Position numbers and translations under genes: made by a program. 64,000 bases of DNA, from positions 1 through 64,000 of the forward strand of contig NZ_PYMC01000020.1 in the NCBI RefSeq assembly GCF_003026475.1, written 5' to 3'. This DNA comes from Photobacterium lipolyticum (GTDB lineage Bacteria; Pseudomonadota; Gammaproteobacteria; Enterobacterales; Vibrionaceae). Shown here piece by piece: positions 42,009 through 52,144 of this stretch (within the stretch, counting starts at the first letter, position 1; every line of letters begins with the position of its first letter). The notes under the pieces are model-generated. The model searched no databases. It was not told the DNA's origin and saw nothing but the letters and a program-made list of their open reading frames with translations.

Positions 42009-44641
42009 TCGTGTGAATCAAGCTTGGTGATGAGCGCTTCTTTCAATTGCTGCTGTTGTTCGGCAGTTAATTGAGTACCCTGCTCATTGATCAGAATAAA
42101 GAAATCTTCGGCCCGTTCGCCAATAGTGGTAATTTTTGCGGCCTGCAGGCTTATTTTCTGCTTGGCAAAAACCGAGCCTACTCTCGCCAGTAACCCGGGC
42201 ATATCTAACGCAACCAATTCCATCGTGGTTTTCTTACCGGTTTTGGTCGGTAAGAAATCGACCTTAGTTTTCACATTAAAGTGCTGTAGCTGACGAGGAG
42301 CTCGTTTGTTTTTGCGTTCCGATTTCATGTGCGTGAGGGCTTTGATCAGGGCGCGACGTATTGAGTGGTGGCGGTTTTCACAAATGGCTTTCCCGGTCGG
42401 GTCTAACACCATAAAAGTGTCGAGGGCGTAACCGTCTTTGCTATTCATGATCTGTGCATCATGGACGCTGAGGTTCTTCTTATCCAGCTCAGAAACCACA
42501 ATGGCAAATAACTTCGCTTTGTCTTTGCTGTAAACAAAAACTTCGGTACCGCCCCGGGTTGCCTTTTTGCTGATCAGGATCAGGGGTTTGTCATGGTCGT
42601 CATGGGCCAGGATAGCTTCAGCATGCCAGGCGATCTGCTTGTGAGTATGACGCAGAAAGTAATCGGCTTTAAAGCGCTGCCATAGCACTTCAATTTCTCG
42701 AGGCGTAAAGTTCTTGCTGCGTAATATTGCCGAGGCCAGCTGCTGATTATGGCGGATACGCTCGCGAACATCCGGGGTATTTTCCAGCCCTCGGCGAAGT
42801 GCTTTCTGAGTTGCATAATAGAGTTCAGAAAGCAGGGTGCGTTTCCAGCTGTTCCACAAATCCTGGTTGGTGGCGCAGATATCGGCCACCGTCAGGCAGA
42901 TCAGGTGATCCAATCGTTCTTCATCACGGACTTCTTTGGCAAATTCGGACACCACCTCCGGATCATAGATGTCCCGGCGCTGGGCGGTGACCGACATCAG
43001 CAGATGTTGTTTGACTAACCATGCCACCAGATTTGCCTCGGGGCGGGAAAGCCCATGCTGCAGGCAAAAATTGTACGCTTCTGTGGCACCTAATTCAGAA
43101 TGATCACCTCCGCGACCTTTGGCTATGTCATGGAAGATCGCCGCTAAGATCAGAATTTCTTTTTTTATGATCCGCGGATAGACTTCACAGCAGATTGGAT
43201 GAAGTTGCCGGTTTCCCGGATCATTGAATTTATTGAGGTTCTTGAGCAGGCGAACACTGTGTTCGTCGACGGTATAGACATGGAACAGATCAAACTGCAT
43301 TTGTCCTACGATCTGGCTCCATTGCGGCAGGTAGGTGGCTAAAACACCATGACGATGCATCAGCCGGAAGGCTTTCTGCAAGGCATTAGGCTGGCGGACC
43401 AGTTCCATGAATTTTTCTCTGGCGGCAGGGATCTCAACCAGAAAGCGATTTAATCGTCGGCGCGCAGTGCGCAACTGACGCAAAGTCGGTGCTGCAATGC
43501 CTTCAATTTCAGAATTCTGTGCAACATGCATGAACATATCGAGAATGGTTTCCGGACGAGCTTGAAAGAGAGCCGGTTTGGTTGCCTCGATTAAATGGCC
43601 GCGAAGCTGAAAATCATCATCCAGTCTGATCGCATCGGTGGTTTTACCGCTGTCGAGAATCGCCTGATCAAACAGCTGCAGCAGCATCTTGTTGAGTTCG
43701 GACACCCGGCGCAAAGTGCGATAGAACTCTTTCATCATCATTTCGACACCGCGGTTTCCTTCGCCGGTGTAACCCAGGTTTTTGGCGACTGACGGTTGAT
43801 GGGCAAAGGTGAGGCGATTGTCATAGCGGCGCAATTCAATATGCAGGGCAAAGCGGATCCGCCATAGGGCGTCCTGGCACTCAGCCAGTTCACGGTATTC
43901 AGCATCTGTCAGGAAGCCGAACCGACTCATTTCTAACAGGTTAGTGGCACCAAAATGGCGCCGTGCCACCCAGCTTAAGGTATGAATGTCACGCAGGCCG
44001 CCCGGGCTGGATTTGATATCGGGCTCGAGGTTATAGGTGGTGTCATGATAACGGGCATGACGCCTTTTTTGCTCTTCCAGCTTGGCGCGGTAAAAGTCTT
44101 CACTGGGCCAGAATTTACCGGAGTTTACTTGTTCCTGCAGGCACTGGAACAACGCTTCGCTGCCACACAGCAGCCGGGCTTCTGTCAGGTTGGTTGCAAC
44201 GGTAAGATCGGCCAGGCCGACTTCAATACAGTCAGCAACAGTGCGGACACTATGGCCAACCTCCAGTCGCAAATCCCACAGGAAGGTCAGGAACTCACAG
44301 ATGATTTTCCCCGTCGCTTCATCCAGTGGTTGTTCACTGAGCACTAAAATGTCAACATCAGACAAGGGGTGCAGTTCGCCTCGCCCGTAACCACCAACGG
44401 CCACGAGGGCAAGACCAGTTTTTTGTTCAAAGCCGAAATGTTGCCACAGGCGGATCAGCAGCTGGTCGATAAATGTTGAGCGAGCATGCACTAAATCCGT
44501 GATTGGGTGGTGTTGGAGAAACAGTTGCTTTTGTTGTTCAGAAAAGTGCTCGAGTGCCGTTCGCAAGTTCTCTTGCGTGAGGGATTCAGATGAAAAAGCC
44601 TGAAGAGCCGAAGAAGTGTCAGTCATCGCAGTCCGTGCCAT
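42005..44641 (-). CDS. glnD: [protein-PII] uridylyltransferase / uridylyl-removing enzyme GlnD
   Basis: GlnD adds and removes UMP on PII proteins in response to glutamine, controlling nitrogen assimilation. The product is about 878 residues. The nucleotidyltransferase motif is AVGGYGRGELHPLSDVDIL near residue 57. The HD-domain AIFHDIAKGRGGDHS lies near 490, and two C-terminal ACT domains begin near 690 and 800 (TTMELVALDMPGLLARVGSVF). The start is uncertain: ATG 44641 (MARTAMTD) or 44626. A frame reaching 44698 would run into the terminator after map and is rejected. Confidence 0.95.
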   Translation of the reverse strand: MARTAMTDTSSALQAFSSESLTQENLRTALEHFSEQQKQLFLQHHPITDLVHARSTFIDQLLIRLWQHFGFEQKTGLALVAVGGYGRGELHPLSDVDILVLSEQPLDEATGKIICEFLTFLWDLRLEVGHSVRTVADCIEVGLADLTVATNLTEARLLCGSEALFQCLQEQVNSGKFWPSEDFYRAKLEEQKRRHARYHDTTYNLEPDIKSSPGGLRDIHTLSWVARRHFGATNLLEMSRFGFLTDAEYRELAECQDALWRIRFALHIELRRYDNRLTFAHQPSVAKNLGYTGEGNRGVEMMMKEFYRTLRRVSELNKMLLQLFDQAILDSGKTTDAIRLDDDFQLRGHLIEATKPALFQARPETILDMFMHVAQNSEIEGIAAPTLRQLRTARRRLNRFLVEIPAAREKFMELVRQPNALQKAFRLMHRHGVLATYLPQWSQIVGQMQFDLFHVYTVDEHSVRLLKNLNKFNDPGNRQLHPICCEVYPRIIKKEILILAAIFHDIAKGRGGDHSELGATEAYNFCLQHGLSRPEANLVAWLVKQHLLMSVTAQRRDIYDPEVVSEFAKEVRDEERLDHLICLTVADICATNQDLWNSWKRTLLSELYYATQKALRRGLENTPDVRERIRHNQQLASAILRSKNFTPREIEVLWQRFKADYFLRHTHKQIAWHAEAILAHDDHDKPLILISKKATRGGTEVFVYSKDKAKLFAIVVSELDKKNLSVHDAQIMNSKDGYALDTFMVLDPTGKAICENRHHSIRRALIKALTHMKSERKNKRAPRQLQHFNVKTKVDFLPTKTGKKTTMELVALDMPGLLARVGSVFAKQKISLQAAKITTIGERAEDFFILINEQGTQLTAEQQQQLKEALITKLDSHD

Positions 44642-44683
44642 AGAGTAAAAATGCTTGTTCTTACTATAACCGGATAACAACAA

Positions 44684-44710
44684 ATAAAAAGCCGGCAATT
44701 TGCCGGCTTT
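44684..44710 (-). terminator. map terminator
   Basis: On the minus strand, AAAGCCGGCA-AATT-GCCGGCTTT is followed by a T run. It separates map from glnD and rules out the most upstream glnD start. Confidence 0.85.
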
Positions 44711-44741
44711 CTTAGGGGGACTACGTATTTGGTGGTCTGAC

Positions 44742-45563
44742 TTACAGAATACGAGGCAGGGTATCGTCTTTACGCAAGGTCAGAATTTCACAACCGGTCT
44801 CAGTGACTAGCAGAGTGTGTTCCCACTGTGCAGATTTCTTGCCGTCAACGGTGTAGACCGTCCAGCCATCGTTGTCATCTGATACGCAGCCAAATTTACC
44901 GGCATTGATCATCGGTTCGATAGTGAAACACATGCCTGCTTTCAGTACGGTGCGATCGTTGTTCTTGTAGTGGACAACTTGTGGCTCTTCGTGGAATTCG
45001 CTACCAATACCATGGCCGCAGTAGTCTTTGACAATAGAAAAACGGCTATTGCCACTTTTGATGAATTTTTGAATGGCAGTGCCTATTTCACCCAGCGTGG
45101 TACCCGGCTTCACTTTTTTGATGGCCAGGTACAGGCTCTCTTGTGCCACCCGGCAAAGACGTTTGTCTTCCAGTGATACTTCACCGATTTCAAACATTTT
45201 AGAGGTGTCGCCGTGGTAACCGTCTTTGATCACGGTAATGTCAATGTTAAGGATATCGCCGTCTTTCAATATTGCAGGTTTGTTGTACTTTCCATTTACG
45301 TCTTCATCTTTGTCGCTAGGAATACCGTGACAAACAACGTGGTTAATTGAAGTACAAACCGACTTAGGGAAACCGTGATAGTTCAGCGGTGCAGGTATGG
45401 CACCTTGCTCTTTGGTGATGTAATCGTGGCAAATGCGATCAAGTTCTTCTGTCGTGACGCCCGCCTTGACGTGCGGTTCGATCATTTCCAACACATCAGC
45501 GGCCAAACGGCCTGCAACGCGCATTTTTTCAATTTCTTCAGCCGTTTTGATCTTGATGCTCAT
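44742..45563 (-). CDS. map: type I methionine aminopeptidase Map
   Basis: Map removes the initiator methionine from new proteins. The 273-residue protein has all five metal ligands in context: the two Asp of NIDITVIKDGYHGDTSKMF near residues 99 and 110, His of CGHGIGSEFHEEP near 173, Glu of CFTIEPMINAGK near 206 and Glu of QWEHTLLVTETG near 237. It is divergent from rpsB, as in E. coli. Confidence 0.97.
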   Translation of the reverse strand: MSIKIKTAEEIEKMRVAGRLAADVLEMIEPHVKAGVTTEELDRICHDYITKEQGAIPAPLNYHGFPKSVCTSINHVVCHGIPSDKDEDVNGKYNKPAILKDGDILNIDITVIKDGYHGDTSKMFEIGEVSLEDKRLCRVAQESLYLAIKKVKPGTTLGEIGTAIQKFIKSGNSRFSIVKDYCGHGIGSEFHEEPQVVHYKNNDRTVLKAGMCFTIEPMINAGKFGCVSDDNDGWTVYTVDGKKSAQWEHTLLVTETGCEILTLRKDDTLPRIL

Positions 45564-45680
45564 TTAATCTTCTCTATGAATGACGGTTTACTATTACGCA
45601 TATGTTAACAGCGAGGGCTTAGGATGGAAACCAAGTTTCGTGACTTCGAATATATTTAGGCTGGATTTTTGGTGGCGAAA

Positions 45681-45905
45681 TATGGTATAAAGCGCGCCGT
45701 AATTAGCTAATTGGGTTTCGACTCTGTTAGTTAAATTACACTTACTTTTATTAATCACTCACACATATCGGCACATGCTCCGGGGTGCCCGTCATTCTTT
45801 CGTTCTGCGGCTGTTCTCTCGATGAGGCGGCGAGTTGTTTCGAACGGTGATTAAGGGTCGGTAGGATGGGATATGTGGACGCCTAACCCCATAGAGGAAT
45901 ATTCA
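45681..45905 (+). promoter_or_regulatory. rpsB promoter and structured leader
   Basis: An extended -10, TATGGTATAAA (45681-45691), predicts a start near 45698 and a leader of about 208 nt before rpsB. The leader is GC-rich and folds into stems. In E. coli the rpsB leader is the site where S2 represses rpsB-tsf, and this feature is conserved in gammaproteobacteria. Function here is inferred from position and length. The gap 45564-45680 shows only the map promoter region. Confidence 0.6.
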
Positions 45906-46634
45906 ATGGCAACTGTATCAATGCGCGACATGCTTAAGGCTGGTGTACACTTCGGTCACCAAACTCGTTACTGGAACCCAAAGATGAAGCCATTCATCTT
46001 CGGTGCTCGTAACAAGGTACATATCATCAACCTTGAGAAAACTGTACCAATGTTCAACGAAGCACTAGCTGAAATCAACAAGATTTCTGCTCGTAAAGGT
46101 AAAGTCCTTTTCGTTGGTACTAAGCGTGCAGCCAGCGAATCAATCAAAGAAGCAGCGATCAACTGTGACCAGTACTACGTAAACAACCGTTGGTTGGGTG
46201 GTATGCTGACTAACTGGAAAACTGTTCGCCAGTCAATCAAGCGTCTGAAAGATCTAGAAGCACAGTCTTCTGACGGTACTTTCGACAAGCTAACCAAGAA
46301 AGAAGCGCTAATGCGTACTCGTGAAATGGAAAAGCTTGAGAAGTCTCTTGGTGGTATCAAGAACATGGCTGGCCTGCCAGACGCAATGTTTGTAATCGAT
46401 GCTGATCACGAACACATCGCAGTTAAAGAAGCTAACAACCTGGGTATCCCAGTATTTGCAGTAGTAGATACTAACTCTAACCCAGACGGCGTTGACTTCG
46501 TTATCCCTGGTAACGATGATGCAATCCGTTCTATCCAGCTTTACACTGGTGCTGTAGCACAAACTGTTACTGAAGCTCGCAACCAAGATATCGTTGTGCA
46601 AGCTGAGCAAGACGGTTTCGTAGAAGCTGAGTAA
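45906..46634 (+). CDS. rpsB: 30S ribosomal protein S2
   Basis: A 242-residue S2 protein. It starts [25 protein letters not shown] and contains [14 protein letters not shown] and [26 protein letters not shown], all strongly conserved. ATG 45906 has GAGGAAT upstream; an earlier in-frame ATG would add residues foreign to S2. The C-terminus is acidic, as usual. It is first in the rpsB-tsf unit. Confidence 0.98.
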   Translation: MATVSMRDMLKAGVHFGHQTRYWNPKMKPFIFGARNKVHIINLEKTVPMFNEALAEINKISARKGKVLFVGTKRAASESIKEAAINCDQYYVNNRWLGGMLTNWKTVRQSIKRLKDLEAQSSDGTFDKLTKKEALMRTREMEKLEKSLGGIKNMAGLPDAMFVIDADHEHIAVKEANNLGIPVFAVVDTNSNPDGVDFVIPGNDDAIRSIQLYTGAVAQTVTEARNQDIVVQAEQDGFVEAE

Positions 46635-46688
46635 TAGCCTGCTCCTTTGAGCATCTTAAGTTACCTTGTGTAAACTAAGTATGGTTAA

Positions 46689-46717
46689 CAGGGGCCGCTA
46701 ACAGGCCCCTGATTTTT
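46689..46717 (+). terminator. attenuator-like hairpin between rpsB and tsf
   Basis: CAGGGGCC-GCTAA-...-AGGCCCCTG followed by ATTTTTAT. E. coli also has a partial terminator at this place, which lowers tsf relative to rpsB. Confidence 0.75.
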
Positions 46718-46747
46718 ATACCGAGTATTCAAACTGAGGATATAACA

Positions 46748-47593
46748 ATGGCAACAGTTACAGCTGCCCTAGTTAAAGAACTGCGCGAACGTACTGGCGC
46801 AGGCATGATGGATTGTAAAAAAGCGCTTGTTGAAGCTAACGCTGACATCGAGCTGGCGATTGAGAACATGCGTAAGAGCGGTGCTGCTAAGGCTGCTAAA
46901 AAAGCGGGTAACATCGCAGCTGAAGGCGCAATCATCATCAAAGAAGTTGAAGGTGTTGCTGCAATTCTAGAAGTAAACTGTCAGACAGACTTCGTAGCTA
47001 AAGATGCGAGCTTCCTTGCATTTGCTAACGAAGTAGCTGATTTTGCTCTTGCTGGCCGTGTTGAAGTCGCTGAACTACAAGCTAAATTTGAAGAGCAGCG
47101 TATTGCTCTTGTAGCTAAGATCGGTGAAAACATCAGCATTCGTCGTGTTGAATTCATCGAAGGTGCTAAAGTCGGTTCTTACCGTCACGGCGATCGTATC
47201 GGTGTTGTTGTTGCTTCTGATGCAGACGCAGAAACAATCAAGCAAGTTGCAATGCACATTGCGGCATCTAAGCCTGAGTTCGTAACTCCTGAAGATGTAC
47301 CAGCTGACGTTGTTGCTAAAGAAAAGCAAATCCAGATCGATATCGCTATCCAATCTGGCAAGCCAGCTGAAATCGCAGAGAAAATGGTTGTTGGCCGCAT
47401 GAAGAAATTCACCGGCGAAGTTTCTCTGACAGGTCAGGCATTCATCATGGATCCATCACAGACTGTTGGTCAAATGCTGAAAGAAAAAGGCGCTACAGTA
47501 ACTAACTTCATCCGTTTCGAAGTTGGCGAAGGTATCGAGAAAGCTCAAGAAATGAGCTTTGCAGAAGAAGTAGCAGCTGTTCAGAAGGGTTAA
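46748..47593 (+). CDS. tsf: elongation factor Ts
   Basis: EF-Ts exchanges GDP for GTP on EF-Tu. The 281-residue protein has the N-terminal UBA-like [21 protein letters not shown], the Tsf core with [12 protein letters not shown] near residue 76, and a C-terminal module ending in [12 protein letters not shown]. It lies 113 bases after rpsB and is followed by a terminator. Confidence 0.98.
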   Translation: MATVTAALVKELRERTGAGMMDCKKALVEANADIELAIENMRKSGAAKAAKKAGNIAAEGAIIIKEVEGVAAILEVNCQTDFVAKDASFLAFANEVADFALAGRVEVAELQAKFEEQRIALVAKIGENISIRRVEFIEGAKVGSYRHGDRIGVVVASDADAETIKQVAMHIAASKPEFVTPEDVPADVVAKEKQIQIDIAIQSGKPAEIAEKMVVGRMKKFTGEVSLTGQAFIMDPSQTVGQMLKEKGATVTNFIRFEVGEGIEKAQEMSFAEEVAAVQKG

Positions 47594-47612
47594 TCCTTCG
47601 CATAAGAACTCC

Positions 47613-47642
47613 AAAGACCGTAGCCTAGGCTGCGGTCTTTTT
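47613..47642 (+). terminator. tsf terminator
   Basis: AAAGACCG(T)AGCC-TA-GGCT(G)CGGTCTTT followed by T residues, 20 bases after the tsf stop. Confidence 0.88.
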
Positions 47643-47684
47643 ACAACTCCATATCTCTTTAGTTAAGCCTGGAAGGTAATACGC

Positions 47685-48413
47685 ATGACCACAAACCCTA
47701 AACCGACTTATCAACGCATTTTGCTCAAACTTAGTGGTGAAGCACTACAGGGCAACGAAGGTTTTGGCATTGACGCACAAGTTCTTGACCGTATGGCTCA
47801 GGAAATCAAGGAACTCGTTGAATTAGGCGTACAGGTAGGCCTTGTTATTGGTGGCGGTAACTTGTTCCGTGGTGCGGGTCTTGCTGAAGCGGGTATGAAC
47901 CGAGTTGTGGGCGACCACATGGGTATGCTGGCCACAGTAATGAATGGTTTGGCAATGCGTGATGCATTGCATCGTGCCTATGTGAACGCTCGAGTCATGT
48001 CAGCTATCCCACTCAATGGTGTGTGCGACAGTTATAACTGGGCAGAAGCGATCAGCCAGCTGCGCCAGGGCCGTGTCGTGATTTTCGCTGCCGGTACCGG
48101 TAATCCGTTTTTTACGACGGATTCTGCTGCATGTCTTCGCGGTATTGAAATTGAAGCAGAAGTAGTATTGAAAGCAACGAAAGTTGAGGGCGTCTACACT
48201 GATGATCCAGTTAAAAACCCAGATGCTGTTCTTTGTGATAAGCTTGGCTATAACGATGTTCTTGAAAAAGAACTAAAAGTAATGGACTTAGCTGCGTTTA
48301 CTCTGGCTCGTGACCATAATATGCCTATTCGTGTATTTAACATGACTAAGCCTGGTGCACTTCGCCGAGTGGTGATGGGCGAGCAAGAAGGCACATTGAT
48401 TTCTAATAGCTAG
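47685..48413 (+). CDS. pyrH: uridylate kinase PyrH
   Basis: PyrH phosphorylates UMP to UDP. The 242-residue amino-acid-kinase-fold protein has [13 protein letters not shown] near residue 11, [13 protein letters not shown] near 56, [18 protein letters not shown] near 135 and [13 protein letters not shown] near 166. All are typical of hexameric bacterial UMP kinases. Confidence 0.97.
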   Translation: MTTNPKPTYQRILLKLSGEALQGNEGFGIDAQVLDRMAQEIKELVELGVQVGLVIGGGNLFRGAGLAEAGMNRVVGDHMGMLATVMNGLAMRDALHRAYVNARVMSAIPLNGVCDSYNWAEAISQLRQGRVVIFAAGTGNPFFTTDSAACLRGIEIEAEVVLKATKVEGVYTDDPVKNPDAVLCDKLGYNDVLEKELKVMDLAAFTLARDHNMPIRVFNMTKPGALRRVVMGEQEGTLISNS

Positions 48414-48499
48414 GTTTCTAACGACTAAGATTTCTAACGACTAATTCAGGATGGGGCGGTTTCGCCTCTACTTTGACCGAATAATCAAGGGAACTAATT

Positions 48500-49057
48500 G
48501 TGATTAACGAAATTCAAAAAGATGCACAAGAACGCATGCAAAAAAGCGTTGAAGCGCTAAAAAATCAACTGGCTAAAGTGCGTACTGGTCGTGCACACCC
48601 AAGCTTGCTTGATACCATTTACGTTGAATACTACGGTGCAAATACACCGCTTAAGCAACTGGCAAACGTTGTTGCTGAAGATTCACGTACGTTATCGATC
48701 ACGGTATTTGATCGTGAGCTAGCGCCTAAAGTTGAAAAAGCGATCATGATGTCGGACTTGGGGCTGAACCCAATGTCAGCGGGTACGACGATTCGTGTTC
48801 CTCTTCCTCCGCTAACAGAAGAGCGTCGTCGTGATCTGGTTAAGATCGTACGCAAGGAAGCCGAGCAAGGACGTGTTGCGGTTCGTAATATCCGTCGTGA
48901 TGCGAATGCTGACATTAAAGCGCTGCTTAAAGACAAAGAAATCTCTGAAGATGATGATCGTCGTTCTCAAGACGAAATTCAGAAGCTGACAGACGCAGCC
49001 GTTAAGAATATTGACGCAGTGCTTGAAGCGAAAGAAAAAGAGCTGATGGAAGTTTAA
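48500..49057 (+). CDS. frr: ribosome recycling factor
   Basis: RRF splits post-termination ribosomes with EF-G. It has exactly the family length, 185 residues, with [20 protein letters not shown] near residue 19, [37 protein letters not shown] near 100-135 and EKELMEV at the end. The start is GTG 48500 after AAGGGA. Confidence 0.97.
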   Translation: MINEIQKDAQERMQKSVEALKNQLAKVRTGRAHPSLLDTIYVEYYGANTPLKQLANVVAEDSRTLSITVFDRELAPKVEKAIMMSDLGLNPMSAGTTIRVPLPPLTEERRRDLVKIVRKEAEQGRVAVRNIRRDANADIKALLKDKEISEDDDRRSQDEIQKLTDAAVKNIDAVLEAKEKELMEV

Positions 49058-49106
49058 GACGCTTGACGTCAGTCCTAGCGGCATAAAATTAGCTTTATGA
49101 GACTTA

Positions 49107-49139
49107 AAGCGCTGTGCGTGCAGTACGGCGCTTTTTTTT
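49107..49139 (+). terminator. terminator-like hairpin between frr and uppS
   Basis: AAGCGCTGT and ACGGCGCTT form nine pairs (one G-T) around a nine-base loop, followed by eight T. It may partly insulate the uppS-cdsA unit from pyrH-frr. Confidence 0.8.
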
Positions 49140-49150
49140 GAGGGAAATGT

Positions 49151-49915
49151 ATGGCAAAGCATCCAATCGAAACTGCACTTTCAGTGGACTGTTTACCGAA
49201 GCACGTCGCCGTGATTATGGACGGCAATGGTCGGTGGGCAAAAGCGAAGGGTAAGACTCGAGTGTTTGGCCATAAGGCTGGTGTTGATGCGGTACGTAAA
49301 ACCGTCTCCACGGCTAATCGCCTAGGTGTCAAGGCTCTGACTTTATTTGCTTTTAGCAGTGAGAACTGGCGTCGACCAGAAGACGAAGTGTCACTGTTGA
49401 TGCAGCTTTTCATGACCGTGTTAGGTCGTGAAGTTAAACGCTTGCACAAGAACAACATTCAGTTACGCGTCATCGGTGATAAAAGTCGATTCAGCCGCCG
49501 TCTGCAAGACAAGATAGCAGCGGCAGAAACCTTAACGGCAAGCAATACCGGCTTGGTGCTGAATATTGCCGCTAACTATGGTGGCCAGTGGGATATCTTG
49601 CAAGCGACTAAACGGTTGGCGCAGCAAGTTGCCGAACAAAATCTGACGGTTGAAGAGATTACGGAAGATATGATGGCTGCTGGTATGTCGACAGCCGATC
49701 TGCCAGATGTCGATCTTATGATCCGTACCAGTGGCGAATGCCGTATTAGCAATTTTATGTTATGGCAAGCGGCTTATGCGGAGTTGTATTTTACAGAGCA
49801 GCTCTGGCCGGATTTCGACGAAGATAGCTTTGCCGATGCCATTGCATGGTTCGTGAACCGTGAGCGCCGTTTTGGCTGTACTGGTGAACAGATTCAAGCT
49901 TTATTACAAGAATAA
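49151..49915 (+). CDS. uppS: isoprenyl transferase (undecaprenyl diphosphate synthase) UppS
   Basis: UppS makes the C55 lipid carrier for cell-wall synthesis from isopentenyl and farnesyl diphosphates. The 254-residue cis-prenyltransferase has the catalytic aspartate in [16 protein letters not shown] near residue 24, [15 protein letters not shown] near 75 and [18 protein letters not shown] near 190. The order frr-uppS-cdsA-dxr is the Vibrio pattern; in E. coli dxr precedes uppS. Confidence 0.97.
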   Translation: MAKHPIETALSVDCLPKHVAVIMDGNGRWAKAKGKTRVFGHKAGVDAVRKTVSTANRLGVKALTLFAFSSENWRRPEDEVSLLMQLFMTVLGREVKRLHKNNIQLRVIGDKSRFSRRLQDKIAAAETLTASNTGLVLNIAANYGGQWDILQATKRLAQQVAEQNLTVEEITEDMMAAGMSTADLPDVDLMIRTSGECRISNFMLWQAAYAELYFTEQLWPDFDEDSFADAIAWFVNRERRFGCTGEQIQALLQE

Positions 49916-50036
49916 CCACTATTTAGCAAAATGTGTTTTTTATCATAAAGCGCATTGATTAAGATAGCTGCAGATTGAACAGCTACAAGTAGGTCGAAAT
50001 AGTGATAAAACAAATGATAAAACGAGAGGACGCAGC

Positions 50037-50885
50037 TTGCTAAAGCAACGTATTATTACCGCCTTAATCCTCGCGCCGTTAGTGATTGCAGGGATCTTTC
50101 TACTACCTTTCCCTGCTTTTGTAATTGCTTTAGCCGCGATTACCATGATCGGTTTTTGGGAATGGACACAATTTGTTGACGCTAAATCGCGTATGGCTGC
50201 CATGATGGTGCCTGCGATTACTCTATGTTTGAGTTTAGCGGCAATACCATCTGACGTTACTGCACTATCAGTATTAGCCGAGTCACACCATACAATGTTA
50301 CTTGTGGGTGGTATTTGGTGGTTAATTGCATCTACCTTAGCAATAACGTACCCGTCGAGTGCCAAACTTTGGGTTAAAGCTCCTTCTTTAAAATACCTTT
50401 TTGGCTTGCTTACCTTAATCCCATTTTTCTGGGGTATCTTGATGCTCCGCGCCGTTCACTATGCTGAAAATCCATACCATGGCGCAAAATTGGTGCTGTT
50501 AGTTTGTTGTCTGGTTTGGGCTGCAGATTCTGGCGCATACTTCTCAGGTAAGCGTTTTGGTAAACATAAAATGGCCCCCGCGGTGAGCCCGAACAAAACC
50601 ATTGAAGGTTTAATCGGCGGTGCTGCATTGGCTCTGCTAGTAACATGGGGTGGGGCTGCATTGATGGATATTCCGTTTACCAGCCTGGGTGGCTTGTTTG
50701 TTATAGCCATCATTACGGTCATCGCTTCTGTTTTAGGTGATCTGGTCGAGAGTATGTTTAAGCGTGCCTCAGGCATCAAGGATAGTGGTAATATCTTGCC
50801 TGGTCATGGTGGTATTCTTGATCGTATCGACAGTCTGACCGCTGCCCTTCCTGTTTTTGCTTTATTGTATCTTTGGTTACTATAA
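50037..50885 (+). CDS. cdsA: phosphatidate cytidylyltransferase CdsA
   Basis: CdsA makes CDP-diacylglycerol, the common precursor of bacterial phospholipids. The 282-residue inner-membrane protein has about eight spans and ends with the family signature FKRASGIKDSGNILPGHGG followed by ILDRIDSL (about residues 241-267). The start is TTG 50037, supported by GAGAGGA seven bases upstream and by MLKQRIITALILAPLV matching the family start; no ATG or GTG is available nearby. Confidence 0.95.
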   Translation: MLKQRIITALILAPLVIAGIFLLPFPAFVIALAAITMIGFWEWTQFVDAKSRMAAMMVPAITLCLSLAAIPSDVTALSVLAESHHTMLLVGGIWWLIASTLAITYPSSAKLWVKAPSLKYLFGLLTLIPFFWGILMLRAVHYAENPYHGAKLVLLVCCLVWAADSGAYFSGKRFGKHKMAPAVSPNKTIEGLIGGAALALLVTWGGAALMDIPFTSLGGLFVIAIITVIASVLGDLVESMFKRASGIKDSGNILPGHGGILDRIDSLTAALPVFALLYLWLL

Positions 50886-50947
50886 GCAATGTCATATAGT
50901 GGGCAGCTGTTCTCAGGCTGCCTTTCATAGCTGAATTAAGTGATTTT

Positions 50948-52144
50948 ATGCGTAAGTTAACGATTCTTGGTGCAACGGGTTCAATCGGAAGCAGCACGCT
51001 GGCCGTCGCAGCACAAAACCCAGATTTATTTGATGTCGTTGCTTTGGCTGCAGGCTCAAATAGCCAGAAGATGTTTGAGTTATGCTGTACCTGGAAGCCA
51101 AAATATGCCGCGATGGCGTCGCCGAAAGCGGCAGCAGAATTGTCAGAATTACTTAAGCAGCATGGCATAGATACTGAGGTCTTCGCTGGAGAAGATGGCC
51201 TGTGTCAGGTCGCCGCGCTTGATGAAGTGGATACCGTCATGGCCGCGATTGTCGGTGCTGCGGGCTTGCTGCCGACAATGTCGGGAGTCAGGGCGGGCAA
51301 GCGTATTTTGCTGGCCAACAAGGAAGCCCTGGTGATGTCGGGACAGATGTTCATTGATGCCTGTGAGCAGTCCGGTGCTGAATTGCTGCCGGTTGATAGC
51401 GAGCATAATGCGATCTTCCAGTGTTTGCCTGCTGAAATACAGCAAGCAATGGGCCGATGCGATCTGGACAAGCATGGTATCAGCAAGATTTTATTAACCG
51501 GCTCCGGCGGACCTTTCCGCTATACTGAGGTGTCAAAATTATCAGCGGTGACACCGGAAATGGCAATCGCCCATCCTAATTGGTCTATGGGGCCAAAAAT
51601 TTCTGTTGATTCCGCCACCATGATGAACAAAGGGCTGGAATACATTGAAGCTCGCTGGTTGTTCAATGCGTCCCGTGAGCAACTGCAAGTGATCATTCAT
51701 CCGCAATCTGTTATTCATTCTATGGTGCAGTATAAGGATGGTTCCGTATTGGCGCAGATGGGGTTGCCGGATATGCAAACCCCGATTGCCTGTGCAATGT
51801 CCTATCCTGAAAGGGTCGATGCGGGAGTCGCACCACTGGATTTTAGCAAGGTCGGTGAGTTTACCTTCCTGCAACCGGACTATGCTCGATACCCATGCCT
51901 GAAGCTGGCGATAGATGCCTGCTACGAAGGTCAGGCGGCAACAACCGCGTTGAATGCAGCGAATGAAGTCGCGGTAGCGGCATTTTTGAATAAGCAGATT
52001 GGTTTTACCGATATTGCCCATATTAATGCACATGTTCTCGAGTCAGCTCAAATGACAGTACCGACAGACTTGGAAAGCGTGATTGAGCTGGATAAGATAG
52101 CCCGAATATTGGCTCAGAAAGTGATTCATAAGGTATCAGTATGA
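50948..52144 (+). CDS. dxr: 1-deoxy-D-xylulose 5-phosphate reductoisomerase Dxr
   Basis: Dxr (IspC) is the second enzyme of the MEP isoprenoid pathway. The 398-residue protein has the NADPH loop [12 protein letters not shown] near residue 6, [12 protein letters not shown] near 122, metal and substrate residues in [15 protein letters not shown] near 147, and [17 protein letters not shown] near 217. Its stop overlaps the rseP start (ATGA). Confidence 0.97.
   Translation: MRKLTILGATGSIGSSTLAVAAQNPDLFDVVALAAGSNSQKMFELCCTWKPKYAAMASPKAAAELSELLKQHGIDTEVFAGEDGLCQVAALDEVDTVMAAIVGAAGLLPTMSGVRAGKRILLANKEALVMSGQMFIDACEQSGAELLPVDSEHNAIFQCLPAEIQQAMGRCDLDKHGISKILLTGSGGPFRYTEVSKLSAVTPEMAIAHPNWSMGPKISVDSATMMNKGLEYIEARWLFNASREQLQVIIHPQSVIHSMVQYKDGSVLAQMGLPDMQTPIACAMSYPERVDAGVAPLDFSKVGEFTFLQPDYARYPCLKLAIDACYEGQAATTALNAANEVAVAAFLNKQIGFTDIAHINAHVLESAQMTVPTDLESVIELDKIARILAQKVIHKVSV

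Noticed and set aside
44642..44698. A longer N-terminus for glnD
   Set aside because: The extension would be encoded by the terminator region after map and is not shared with GlnD proteins.
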